A stretch of 64,000 nucleotides of DNA from Scleroderma bovista (Eukaryota > Basidiomycota > Agaricomycetes > Boletales > Sclerodermataceae). The notes beneath the pieces are model-generated. The model was not told the origin of the DNA. It searched no databases and worked only from the letters and a program-made list of their open reading frames with translations. A program made the position numbers and the translations under genes. Location of the stretch: NCBI GenBank assembly GCA_037178675.1, contig JAYMGJ010000719.1:1-64000 (forward strand), written 5' to 3'. Of this stretch, positions 45,624-56,159 are shown piece after piece. Each line of letters starts with the position of its first letter. Within the stretch, counting starts at the first letter, position 1.

Positions 45624-48503
45624 CTCTCCACCTTTGGGAACTCTCTACTCACTGTCTCCGGTCGAGCTCTCCGCTCTCCGGACTTTCATCGACGAGAATC
45701 TAAATACAAGTTTCATCCGTCCTACTGCTTCCTCCCATGCTGCTCTGGTCCTCTTTGTAAAAAAGAAGGATGGCTCACTCCGCCTCTGCGTTGACTTCCG
45801 AGGTCTAAACAAAATCACTAAAAAGGATCGCTATCCACTCCCCCTAATCTCTGATCTTTTGAACTCACCTAGCCGTGCTAAAATCTATTCAAAGATCGAT
45901 CTCCGGCACGCGTACCATCTAGTCCGGATTGCTCCAGGTGATGAGTGGAAGACCGCCTTCCATACGCGCTATGGGTCCTACGAGTGGTTAGTAATGCCCT
46001 TTGGCCTCACTAATGCCCCTGCAGCCTTCCAGCGCTTTGTCAACACCATCTTCGCTGACATGTTAGACGTCTGCGTTGTCATGTACCTCGACAACATCCT
46101 AATCTACTCCGAGGATATGGAGTCCCACCAGCAGCACGTCCGGGAAGTTCTCCACCAACTCCGGTTGCATGGCCTCTTCACCAAACCGGAGAAATGTGAG
46201 TTCCACTCAGACTCGGTAGAGTACCTTGGCTATCGCCTCTCTCCGGACGGTTTGACTATGTCTCCGGACAAGATCCAAACCATCTCCGACTGGCCTGAAC
46301 CTCGAAAGGTAAAGGACATCCAGTCCTTCTTGGGCTTTGCCAATTTCTACCACCGGTTCATATTCAACTACTCTGACATTGTGGTCCCTCTTACCCGGCT
46401 CACCCGGAAAGATGCTCCTTGGAACTTCTCTGACGACTGTCGACACTCCTTCAACGCACTGGAGCATGCCTTCACCACTGCTCCTATCCTCACCCACTTC
46501 ATTCCAGATACCCCTATCATCGTGGAAACTGACGCCTCCGACTATGCCGTCGCTGGCATCTTGTCCATTACCTGCGCTGACGGAGAGATCCGTCCGGTCG
46601 CGTACTACTCCCGGACCTTGACTGCTCCGGAGTTGAACTACGACACCCACGATAAGGAATTGCTTGCTATCTTCGAAGCATTCCAGAACTGGCGCCATTA
46701 CCTCGAAGGCTCCGCCTCCCCTATAGACATTGTCACGGACCACAAAAACCTCGAGTACTTCTCCACCTCAAAAGTCCTCTCCCGCCAGCAAGCCCGGTGG
46801 TCTGAATTTTTATCTCAATTTAATCTTGTCATTCGTTTCCATCCTGGGAAACTCGGTGCCAAGCCGGACGCCCTCACTAGACGATGGGACGTCTACCCCA
46901 AAGAGGGGGATAGTGGCTACGCCCGGGTTAATCCCCAAAATCTTAGGCTGGTGTTCACTCAAGAACAGCTCTCTAACTCTCTTCGCGCTACTTATCTAGA
47001 GTTTCCGGTCCTCCGTGCAGTCGCAATCATGGACGTGGAAACACTCCATAGCGACATCCTCTCCGCACTACCCTCTGATCCCATTGCCCAGGTCCACCTC
47101 GCAGATCCACCGGACTCTCGCTGGTCCACAGACGAGGCTGGATTCCTTCGACTAGACGGTCGCATATACATACCGGACTTGGATGATCTCTGTCTCCGGG
47201 TACTCCGGTATCGACACGATCACCTGCTCGCTGGTCACTTTGGGCAAAACCGGACTCTAGAGCTAATCCGGCGTGAGTATACCTGGCCTGGTCTCCGGAC
47301 CTTCGTCAAGGATTACGTCCAGTCATGTACCTCTTGCGCACGAGCTAAGACACCACGCCATAGACCCTACGGGTTGCTGAAACAGCTCCCTGTACCGGAG
47401 AAGCCTTGGAACTCCATCTCAATGGACTTCATAGAGCAACTCCCTTCATCTACTGGCTTTACCGCCATCCTGGTCGTGGTAGACAGGCTTTCTAAACAAG
47501 CCATTTTCATCCCTACTCATGACACCATCACTAGCCCGGAGCTTGCAAAACTCTTCCTGCTCCATGTATTCTCCAAGCACGGTGTTCCCGCCCACGTCAC
47601 CTCAGATCGCGGTACAGAGTTTGTCTCTCACTTCTTCTGGTCACTCGGAAAGGCTCTCGACATGCGCCTCCACTTCACCTCCGGTTACCACCCGGAGGGC
47701 GATGGCCAAACCGAGCACTCTAACCAGACCCTCGAACAGTACCTCCGGATCTACTGCAACTACCAGCAGGACAACTGGGCGGACCTACTCCCTTTGGCGG
47801 AGTTTGCATACAACAACGCACCTAGTGCTACTACCGGAGTCTCTCCGTTCTTCGCTAACAAGGGCTACCACCCTAACATCTCTGTCTACCCAGAACGCGA
47901 CATGACCTCTGCCAGGGCTCGTGACTATGCAGTCGACCTTGAGTCGCTGCATCAATACCTTCGAGAAGAAATGGCCAATGCGCAACTTTGCTACCAAGGT
48001 CCGGCTGATGCCAAACGTACTCCGGCACTGGACTTCAAAGTAGGCGATCAAGTATACGTGAAAGCCAAATACTTCCGGTCTACTCGACCATCCAAAAAGC
48101 TATCAGAAAAGAATCTTGGGCCCTACACTATCATAGCACAAGTAGGCTCTCTCTCTTTTATGCTACGCCTTCCAGATTCCATGCACACCGTTCACCCCGT
48201 CTTCCACGTCTCCCAACTCGAACCGGCCATACCCAACACTATACCGGACCGGATACAGCCTCCTCCGCCACCAGTTGAGGTAGATGGTGAACCGGAGTTT
48301 GAGATCTCTGAGATCCTCGACTCCAAGGTTGACTGTCGACGAAAATGTGCAAACTGCTGTACTTGGTACGTTGGTCCAGTTACGAAGGAACTGACGAAGA
48401 AACCTCTTGGCTACTCGCCACTGAGCTAGGCAACGCTACAGAATTACTCGAAGACTACCATGTCCGGTACCCGGACAAACCCGGACCACTTGCGTCTATG
48501 TAA
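45624..48503 (+). pseudogene. Gypsy pol: RT, RNase H, integrase, chromodomain
   Basis: One long open frame to 48,429. [46 protein letters not shown] (Asn where YxDD has the second Asp). RNase H: IIVETDASDYAVAGIL, NYDTHDKELLAIFEAFQNWR, VTDHKNLEYF. Integrase: the zinc region HDHLLAGHFGQNRTLELIRR with CTSCARAK; the core Asp in MDFIEQLP, Asp in TSDRGTEF and Glu in QTEHSNQTLEQYL; the GPY/F motif LGPYTIIAQVGSLSFMLRL. A chromodomain starts EFEISEILDSKVD; a frameshift near 48,350 shifts YLVRW and the rest to another frame ending at TAA 48,501. The N-terminus lacks a start codon because of the rearrangement. Confidence 0.92.
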
Positions 48504-48674
48504 TAATACTCTCGCTCTCTGTTTCTCTTATCTGTTTCTTTTATCTGTTTCCCCTATCCGTTTCACTCTGTCTCTGTAATATCACTCACTCTCAAATCCA
48601 GCCACTTTTCTTTATAAACAAAAAAGTAAAACTAAATTACATTTTCTATTTACAAGGAGTCCGGACCAGACCAC

Positions 48675-49714
48675 CTACTCCGGCACACCGCTGCCAGGGT
48701 TCTCCTGCTCCTCATGGAGCCCCTGGACTTCTTGTTCGACCTCCTCCGGGTCGACCTCCGCCTCACTATCCTCCGACTCCTCATCTTTGTCCCAAGGCGC
48801 CGTGAAGAAACGGCACTCCTCGAGAAAGGTCTCGAGGCCAGCGCTCAGGCGGTCGTTGGACCGCGACACGGATCATGTGGAGTCCACGATCCGGGCCATC
48901 TGCCCGGTCATCGCCTCCACCGCGGCTGTCAGCTTGTCCATCCACTCCAGGAAGACCCTGGAGTTGAGTCCGGACTTGGAGCCGGACGGACCCGCCACCT
49001 CCACTATCTCATCGTCGTCGATGACGATCTTCGCCGTCTTCTTCTTCTTCCGTTTCTCACCGCCTCGCGGTGACATCGCCGTGCCCTGCTCTTTCGCCTT
49101 ACCTTTTCCCTTGTCTACTACCGGACCTGGTTCCCCCACCTCCGGCCACTCACACTTCTCCTTTAATCTGGCGCACTTCATGCACGCCCTCTGCTTGGGT
49201 TTCTCTGGGTCTCGCTCACACACTGCGCGGTGCTTCGCGCAGCGCACGCATCTGCATAACGGTTAGTAACGAAGATGAAAGAAAGAATTGAAGTTGCTTA
49301 CCGGACCTCTCCAACCGGACCTGCCTCCGGCTCCTCCCTTGCTCGTTTCCTTGACGCTTCCTGTGCCAGCGCCCTCTGCCTCGCTGCAACCTCTGCAGCC
49401 CTCCGCTGCACCTCCGCCCTGTCCTTCTCCGCCTGCTCTCTCGCTTTCTGCTCCGCCTCCGCCTTGGCACGCTCTGCCTCCTCGCGAGCCCTTGCCTCCG
49501 CCTCTTCGCGCGCTCGCCTCTCCGCCTCCTCCCTACGTTGCCTCTCCTCCCTCTTCACTTGCTTGCGACGACGGCGCTCCTTCGCTTTGGCGTCGAGAAC
49601 GTCGGATTCGTCCTCGCTACCGGACTGTAATTCCGGTGTCGAGGCCTTCATCCAATCCCTGGACTCGGTGGCAACGGGGGCAACGGGGCTGGTGGACTTA
49701 GCAGTGGCCGACAT
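48675..49714 (-). pseudogene. Antisense spliced Zn(II)2Cys6-type gene in gypsy
   Basis: Reverse strand, between pol and 3' LTR. Start ATG 49,714. Exon 1 (49714-49302): acidic N-part, then a long Glu/Arg/Ala coiled coil (~residues 40-125). A 50-nt intron (49,252-49,301) has GTAAGC, CTAAC and CAG. Joining to exon 2 (49,251 down) completes the codon CG|A and yields Cys-Val-Arg-Cys, giving C-X2-C-X6-C-X11-C-X2-C-X6-C, the binuclear zinc cluster of fungal regulators. A basic KKKK stretch and an acidic block follow. A TGA at 48,873-48,875 (CGA would fit) precedes an in-frame acidic tail to 48,675. Without splicing the first cluster Cys is lost. It may encode a DNA-binding regulator or chromatin-targeting factor of the element; that is inference. 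Confidence 0.65.
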
Positions 49715-49866
49715 GTTAGGATCGCGGAAAGAAAACTGGGGGTAACAGGCAAAACTGGTCTGATCTTTATAGATCCATAATTCGTACTCAGACAACACTC
49801 CGGTACTCTGCATTGTTCTAAGCGACCACACGGCAGCCTCATTGGGGCCTCATGGGTTCGGCCCCT

Positions 49867-49876
49867 AAAAGGGGGA
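49867..49876 (+). other. Polypurine tract of the gypsy element
   Basis: AAAAGGGGGA ends three bases before the 3' LTR. Confidence 0.8.
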
Positions 49877-49879
49877 TAC

Positions 49880-50525
49880 TGTTACGACCATGCCCAACTC
49901 CGGGTCTTATCCGGTCACTCCGGTCGCATCGCAGCTCTACAGCTCAACTCCGGTCGCTCAACACTTACTCCGGTCACGCTCACGCAGATAACCTTCCGTT
50001 AAGCATGACCCTTGGTCTATGCTCCATTCGCTCGTTACCACACTTCGCCGTTTACCCTGTCTTGACGTGAGTTCTCCGTGAACTCGATATATCCTATACC
50101 TTGTAGCATTTTCACCGGACCTGATTTATTTTACCCGGACCTGACTTTATTTTCATTGGACCTGACCTAGTACTTTCTCCGGTTGTCCCTTGTCCGCCTT
50201 TTAGGCTGTTTACTTGTCACCGTATATACTCAACCCTAGTTCTTACTTAGTATAAGTACTCTGTAGTTTATCCTGTACTCCTCAGTCTGAAATCAACTTA
50301 GTCACTACTCCAGTCTCTGCCTGTCTCCGTCTCTGTCTCTATCACCTTGACCGGAACCTACGCAAGGGATCAACGCACGTCGTCCTTGTCGTTGAATCCA
50401 AGCGGTCACCAACTCCGGCTGGACTAATCCCTCGTCCAGCCCTCTGCCCCCTTCCTTCGTCCGCGCTCGTCCGCGCTCGTCCGGACTTGACCAGACCTCC
50501 TACCGGAGTAGACCCGGACTTGACA
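49880..50525 (+). repeat. 3' LTR of the gypsy element
   Basis: TGTTACGACC to GGACTTGACA. Compared with the 5' LTR it has only a few substitutions plus a 10-bp 'gtccgcgctc' repeat, so the insertion is recent. Confidence 0.92.
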
Positions 50526-50530
50526 GTAGA

Positions 50531-50678
50531 CAGAACTACTTACCCTCAGTAGATATTCAACCTACTGAGGGACTAATGAAAATAACTACTGTGTATAGTG
50601 CACTTGAAATGCTTATGTAAGTGTCGTGTGGTCACGCACTGAAGTACCAGTAACACATGCTAGTTAACTTTCAACATG
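50531..50678 (-). repeat. Truncated copia family 2 LTR
   Basis: On the reverse strand it starts TGTTGAAAGTTAAC and follows the LTR at 58,224 for about 140 bp (TATCTACTGAGGGTAAGTAG). A purine tract AAGGGAGCA just upstream (complement of 50,679-50,687) marks it as a 3' LTR. It is cut at the gypsy insertion. Confidence 0.75.
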
Positions 50679-50689
50679 CTCCCTTAAAC

Positions 50690-53445
50690 TGCATGTGTTA
50701 GTAGGGACAGTAGAAAAAAGATAAATGAAATCAAGAAAGTGTAGAGTATCAAATGAATTTGTACTTAATGAATTTGTAGTCTGTTGCTTGAGTGTCCGAG
50801 GCTTTGATGGGAAGGTTTGAGTGAGACTGCAATGTTGTTACTGGATTTGGTAAGTCACATGGTCGCGATGGACACTGTGAGTCAAAGTGTGGATTTGGGT
50901 CAGAGTAATAACCCAAACACAACACCAACAAAGGACTACGAATATGTGTGAGTGGTGGTTTACCTCTGCAGTGTCCAGAGAGGATGTGCTGAGGAGGGGG
51001 GAAGGGGATCTACACCAACAGGGTGATGCAGATGATGATGCAGGATACTCCTGGGGGTACAGGAGCAATAGATGATGAAGAGGATAGGGGTCTAGACTCT
51101 TCCTAAAGCCTAGGAAGTGTCAAAGCGGGGATTGAGGTGACTGGGACTGAAGTAGCAAGACTACACCTAGAGGTTGGTGTAGCAAAGGGGCAAGGGGGCT
51201 CCTGACGTCCAAAAGCAATTGGATATGAAGGATAGACAGGCTAGACTCCACTTGAGCCTAGAGAAACACTTGGACTTGAATAGATTGAATAAAACTTGAA
51301 TATCAGAGTCTTTAGACCTTCACTGAAGCCTACAAGACTCAAAGAGCTGAGGGGATACTGGCTGAGAGAGTCTGAGAGAGGGATAATTTTGTGCAATTGG
51401 GTCTCTCATCACTGGGCTGAGCCCAGGGGTTTAAATACATGGGGGGGCACAGCATTAAAGTACAAAAAGAGAAGGGAGTAAGCAGAATTTGTCAAGGATT
51501 GGTAAGGGATTGGTAAGAGCTTTGTAAGGGGTTTGTAAGCGATCAGTAAGCAAGGGATAAGCAGGAATGAGTAAGCATAGGGAGCATGAATAAGCTGCAT
51601 GACAAGATTGATTGGTAAGGGAGTGAGTCATCAGCTGAGTAATATACCAAAAATGCGAAAGGGATAGAGTAATACTGATGACAAGAGAGCATCAGTAAGC
51701 AAGCGATGAGTCACTGCACAGCAGAAGGAGTCATTGTCAATATGCACAGCCTAAGAAGTTTGATGGGAAGTTGTGTACCATCAGGAATTTGATGGGACAA
51801 CAATAGGGAAGATCTGAGATTAACAGGGGAATTGATCCGAGACAAAACAGCCACAAGAAGGGTACCAGGGGTCCAGAGGTCTTTTGGGGGGTCAGCATAC
51901 ACTAAGGTATAGTGCATGTGTTCTAGCGCCGCTGAAGCGCAACCATGGGCTCCCTTGACAAGCTCTCTTCTGGGAAAGAACGAGAGAGGGTTCTTCTTCC
52001 TAATAGCACTATAAAGTGGAGGCATAACTGTCATGGTGCTGTTGAAAGACCTACTTCGTCACTACCATTCTCTAGGCTTTACTGTTAGTTTCCTTATTTG
52101 TGCGACAAGTATCCTTATGTAAGCACAGAGGATTTTTCATCCGCTCAAGGACTCCTTTCACCTCAGTGTTCCACACCAGACACTGAGGTAAGACATCTAG
52201 TCACACTTTCATTTACTTAGTACTAACTTACTTAGTTTGCCTCTGAGCTAGGTTAGTTATATCAAGTGTTCCACACCAGACACTGAGTTTGCCTCTGAGC
52301 TAGTTCCCTGTGCACGAGCCACCTGACAAAAGGTGCTGGGGGACGTCATCTGAAAGTAGGGAAGCAGATAGAGTATTGAATTCAACGCATCCAGGGAAGC
52401 AAGATGAACAACAGAGGAAGATGGACATGGCAAGTATCTGGAAGGAAGGGACCATAGGCTGGGGGCTCAGGGGACACAGAGAAGACCAGAGAAGACTTCT
52501 CAAGCTTGACGATAGACCTAAGATGACCAAAGTACATCCTTGATGCAGGACTGACGAGGAGAACGTGCTGACCGAGAACAAGAGGGACTGAGGGAGCAGG
52601 CTGGGAAGATATGTGCCAGGCAGTGCACGGGAACTCTTGGAGAGGCTGTCCTAAGAGCAGGACATAGTGGAGATCTGCAGCAATAGCAGAGAAGTGATCC
52701 AGAGAAAATACGGACTCCATAGTGAGCGATGAAGTGAATGTCTGGAGTGCGGGGGGAATATCTCCGTGGGAAATGAATGGATTTGCGTCGGAACTTGCCA
52801 GGCAGATAGACCACATTCTAGGCTCTCTGACGGTATAGTCACGTGCCTGATAGCTTCAGAAACAATGGAGCTATTCAAAATATCGGAATGCTGGCACTGG
52901 GCACCTAAAAATGACATTTTGGTGCTAAAAACCATTTCATTTCATTCTCCTTCATTTCTCCATCATTTCATTCTCCATCATTTCTCCATCAATTCTTTGG
53001 CTTCTTTGATCGTTCTGGTATGGGAGTTGGACTGTAGATGTGTGCATTCCTTTCTCATACCACAATTGACGTTATTCCTTCAGTTTCTTCTGCTTCTTGG
53101 TGGTTCTTGTGTGAGGGATGACTGCTAGACGTTGGCATTCATTTCTTGCTCCAGGATAGTCTTCTTGTGTGATAGATGGCTACAATGAGGGTCCGTCGTG
53201 CTTATCCTTCACATAAGGATCATTCAATATAGGTGTTATCTTCCATGTTCACTGTACCAAACCTGTTTGGTGCATGACAGTGGCTAACATTTTGCAGGTT
53301 CTTCTTCAACTTCTGAAGGCCGTATTGAAGACCTCCAATGGACGTAGATTGCAAGGGATTGTCTGCATTGCGTGGTAGGGGGTATATGGGCTTGTAGAGC
53401 CCTTGGTGAGCATTCCGCTCCTTGCGCTTGTGACTAATGTTTGTA
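50690..53445 (-). repeat. Plavaka-linked segment, copy B
   Basis: Reverse-strand homologue of 33,690-35,810. Its upstream end (53,445-53,250) encodes LQSTSIGGLQYGLQKLKKNL and HAPNRFGTVNMED, read as the C-terminus of the same transposase family; copy A keeps the matching 'accaaacatgtttggtact' stretch near 33,600. It contains the ORF at 52,382-52,816, TTACCAATCC-type repeats (51,480-51,630) and TGTATTTAAACC near 51,440. Two copies of 'gtgttccacaccagacactgag' near 52,170 and 52,270 look like a small copia-LTR-derived duplication not seen in copy A. Confidence 0.55.
52382..52816 (-). CDS. Conserved unknown ORF, copy B
   Basis: 144 codons, paralogue of the ORF at 33,986-34,483 with mostly conservative differences over about 130 residues. 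It lacks the last ~20 residues of copy A because a stop comes earlier. No known domain. Start uncertain. Confidence 0.4.
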   Translation of the reverse strand: MWSICLASSDANPFISHGDIPPALQTFTSSLTMESVFSLDHFSAIAADLHYVLLLGQPLQEFPCTAWHISSQPAPSVPLVLGQHVLLVSPASRMYFGHLRSIVKLEKSSLVFSVSPEPPAYGPFLPDTCHVHLPLLFILLPWMR

Positions 53446-53451
53446 GGTTGC

Positions 53452-54093
53452 TGTTACAACCATGTCCAACTCCGGGTCCTATCCGGTCACTCCGGTCACT
53501 TCGCAGCTTTACAGCTCAACTCCGGTTGCCCACCAGTTACTCCGGTCGCGCTCACGCAGATAACCTTCCGTTAAGCACGACCCTTGGTCTATGCTCTATT
53601 CGTTCGTTACCACACCTCACCGTCAACCCTGCTTGGTCGTGAGTTCTCCGTGTACTTGTTATATCTCCTGCCTTGTGTTATTTTCACCGGACCTGATTTA
53701 TTTTACCCGGACCTGACTTTATTTTCATCGGACCTGACCTAGTACTTTCTCCAGTTGTCCCTTGTCTGCTATTAGGCTGTTTACTTGTCACCATATATAC
53801 TCATCCCTAGTTTGCACTTAGTATAAGTACTCTGTAGATTATCCTGTACTCCTCAGTCTGAAATCAACCATAGTCTCTACTCCTGATCTTGCCCGTCTCT
53901 GTCTCTGTCTCTGTCTCCTCTTCTTGACCGGAACCTACGCAAGGGATCAATGCTCGTTATCCTTAGTCATTGAATCCAAGCGGTCACCAACTCCGGCCGG
54001 ACTAATCTCTTGTCCAGCCCTCTGCCCTCTCCCTTTGTCCGCTTTCGTCCGGACTTGACCGGACCCCCTACCGGAGTAGACCCAGACTTGACA
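53452..54093 (+). mobile_element. Solo LTR of gypsy family I
   Basis: TGTTACAACC to AGACTTGACA, 642 bp. Flanked by GTTGC (53,447-53,451) and GTCGC (54,094-54,098), a 5-bp duplication with one C/T difference at a CpG. It is more diverged than the LTRs of the full element, with several CpG to TpG changes. Confidence 0.88.
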
Positions 54094-54098
54094 GTCGC

Positions 54099-54330
54099 GT
54101 TTTGAGCTGTCCGCATTGACATTTGGGTCCAACGACCCTATGGGAATGTTGCAGGTCATCCCCATGTGGCTGCACGATCAGATCGCATCTCAGGTAGGCC
54201 ATTTCGCCATTTCATGTTGGGCTGACGTTTGTAGGTGTGATCTTGATGGGATCACATCAACACATCAGCAAACCAACCCTAATGGTTAGCCGAGCTGACA
54301 GCAGTTGACAGCGCTTAGCCAACTGCCTGG
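54099..54330 (+). repeat. Diverged copy of the 55.9/61.9-kb repeat
   Basis: Keeps the order 'ccctatgg', 'atgtggctgc', 'gccatttc', 'ctgacgttt', 'tgatcttga' seen at 55,875-55,990. No open frame. Confidence 0.4.
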
Positions 54331-54469
54331 TCTGTCCGACTCCATGCCAATCTGGTGTCACTCCATTCAAGTATCCATAGAGTAAAAAATGTGTATTAGA
54401 ACTATAAAAAAATACAGAATAACTAAATAATCTATTATATGGTGGAGCTAGCTGTCAAATGCAAGGGGG

Positions 54470-54925
54470 GTGATCGTCGATGCTACGCTGGCGTGGTGGT
54501 CAGCGTTGCTGTGGCTGGGGGGTTGGTGGGCATCATTGTTGGACAACACTGGGATGGGGGTGGTCGCGTTGTCACCGTCGACGCTGGGGATGGTGACGGG
54601 GGTCGTCGTCGTTGTCGATGCTGGGGTTGTGGGTGGTCGCGTCACTGCTGTTGATGCTGGGGATGGTGGTGGGGGGTTATCGTCATCGTCGTGGTCAATG
54701 TTGATGGCCACGCCGATGACTTTGATGGTGGGGTCATTGTTGTCCTCGCATTGGTGGTGGCCGTCGACGCTGGTGGTGATGGGTGGTGGTGATGGCCTAG
54801 CTGTCATCGTCATCGTCGTCTGGTCGACAATGCTGGTGGTGGTGGTTGGTGTTGTCGCTGTCGTCCGTGGTGGGGTCGTCGTTGCTGATGGTGGTGATGG
54901 TGGCTGTGGGCGAGGCGCATAGTGA
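54470..54925. repeat. Type 2 minisatellite (GTCGTCG/GATGGTGG)
   Basis: Tandem 'gtcgtcgttgtcgatgctgg' and 'ggtggtgatgg' units next to an AT-rich tract at about 54,385-54,440. Frames on both strands are repeat by-products. Confidence 0.75.
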
Positions 54926-55029
54926 CATGGTAAATAAAATTAAGAAATGTTGGTAGTTCAATATGCTGATATAATCATCTACACAAACATGCGCACACAC
55001 ACACACTTCAAAAATTTCTCCAAGTCCTT

Positions 55030-55560
55030 AGTATCCTCTCCATCACCACCCCACCAGCGTCGACAACAACAACGCCACCACCACCACCAGCGTCAATGAC
55101 GATGCGCCCACCACCACCCCACCAGCGTCGACAACAATGGCACAACCACCACCACCCCACGACAATGGCACAACCACCACCACCCCACGACAATGATGCA
55201 ACCACCACCCCACTGTTGACGACAACGACGCGCCCACCACCACCACCAGTGTCGTCGACGATGCGACTACCACCACCACCTCGACATGATGACCACCACC
55301 CCACCAGCGTCGTCGATGATGACAACAATGACCACCCCACTACCGTCGATGACCCGACCACCACCTCAACGTGACACCACCACCCCACCAGTGTCGTCGA
55401 TGATGACGACCACCACCACCACCACCACCTTGATGTGGGCGCGACGGCGACGACGACGACCCTACCACTAGCATCGACCACGATCACCTTGACACAACCA
55501 CCAGCATTGATGACGAAGTGACCACCACCTGCATCGACGCCACCCCACCACCTCAATGAC
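55030..55560. repeat. Type 2 minisatellite (CCACCACC/GTCGTCGATGATG)
   Basis: The opposite strand sense of the array at 54,470, with units such as 'accaccaccccaccagcgtc'. An AT-rich tract ('tagtatataatatatagatt') adjoins at 55,570. The two arrays thus form a loose inverted pair. Confidence 0.75.
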
Positions 55561-55854
55561 TGCTCTTAGTATATAATATATAGATTTTGTACTGTACACA
55601 GTAAATATAAGTTGATTAACCCGAACATTGAGTGAATTAAGACAGTCAACAACTAAGTACAGGCAGTGAAGATGCTGGTATTGCTGCTTGTACAAGCACT
55701 TCTGGAACAGTCTGGGACAGCTGGGACAAGTGCTGGGACAATCTGGACAGAGCTAGCCAGTTAGGTACCTTGTTGGGAGTAGCTGGGGGTTCTGGGTAAC
55801 TGTCCAGTGCTGTCCAGTGCTGTCCAGGCTCTCCAGGGGGAGGGTTGGTTTGCT
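55561..55854. other. Non-coding spacer
   Basis: AT-rich tract, then short 'gctgggacaa' and 'tgtccagtgc' repeats (55,705-55,830). No gene seen. Confidence 0.4.
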
Positions 55855-56150
55855 GATGCAGATGGGTGTGTAAACCCTATGGAAATGTTTTGAAGGGTTT
55901 CCACGTGGCTGCGTGGCATGAGTGCATGCGAGGTGAGTCATTTTGGCTTTTGGCATTCGACTGACATTTATTTGCTTGATCTTGAGCATTCTGCATCGAC
56001 GTTGATGTCTAGCAGGTCCATACGGATGTTCTGTGTGGTTGGTGGGTGGCCAGGACAACACAGGTGAGCCATTCCCTTGGGCTCTCAACCTGTAGTGTGT
56101 ATGCTGACTGCCTGCAGCTAGCAGCGCTGCTTGACTTGTTTCAAGTCAAT
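55855..56150 (+). repeat. Left copy of an inverted ~280-bp repeat
   Basis: The reverse complement recurs at about 61,815-62,095: 'aggtccatacggatgttctg' here and 'cagaacgtccatatggacct' there, likewise 'ggtgggtggccaggacaaca'. Intron-like GTGAGT and coding-like words suggest a former gene end or transposon terminus. Confidence 0.55.
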
Positions 56151-56159
56151 GCTGCCACC

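Larger units (their letters stand above)
40765..50525 (+). mobile_element. Chromodomain Ty3/gypsy retrotransposon
   Basis: LTRs at 40765-41400 (636 bp) and 49880-50525 (646 bp; one 10-bp repeat extra) are nearly identical. A 5-bp duplication GTAGA flanks the element (40,760-40,764 and 50,526-50,530). The internal order gag, protease, RT, RNase H, integrase, chromodomain is that of chromoviruses. A foreign LTR (44,337-45,623) sits inside pol and the RT start is duplicated across it. A reverse-strand gene lies between pol and the 3' LTR. PPT AAAAGGGGGA at 49,867-49,876. Stops in gag and protease and a frameshift in the chromodomain show that this copy is dead although its LTRs are young. Confidence 0.95.

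Noticed and set aside
48340..48503. Programmed frameshift in the gypsy chromodomain
   Set aside because: No slippery heptamer or stop arrangement; an ordinary indel in a dead copy is simpler.
49288..49745. Forward-strand Ala/Pro/Ser-rich frames in the gypsy element
   Set aside because: They are the complement of the coiled-coil exon of the antisense gene.
54439..55556. Long Gly/Val- or Pro/Thr-rich open frames
   Set aside because: By-products of the GTCGTCG/ACCACC minisatellites; open in several frames at once.
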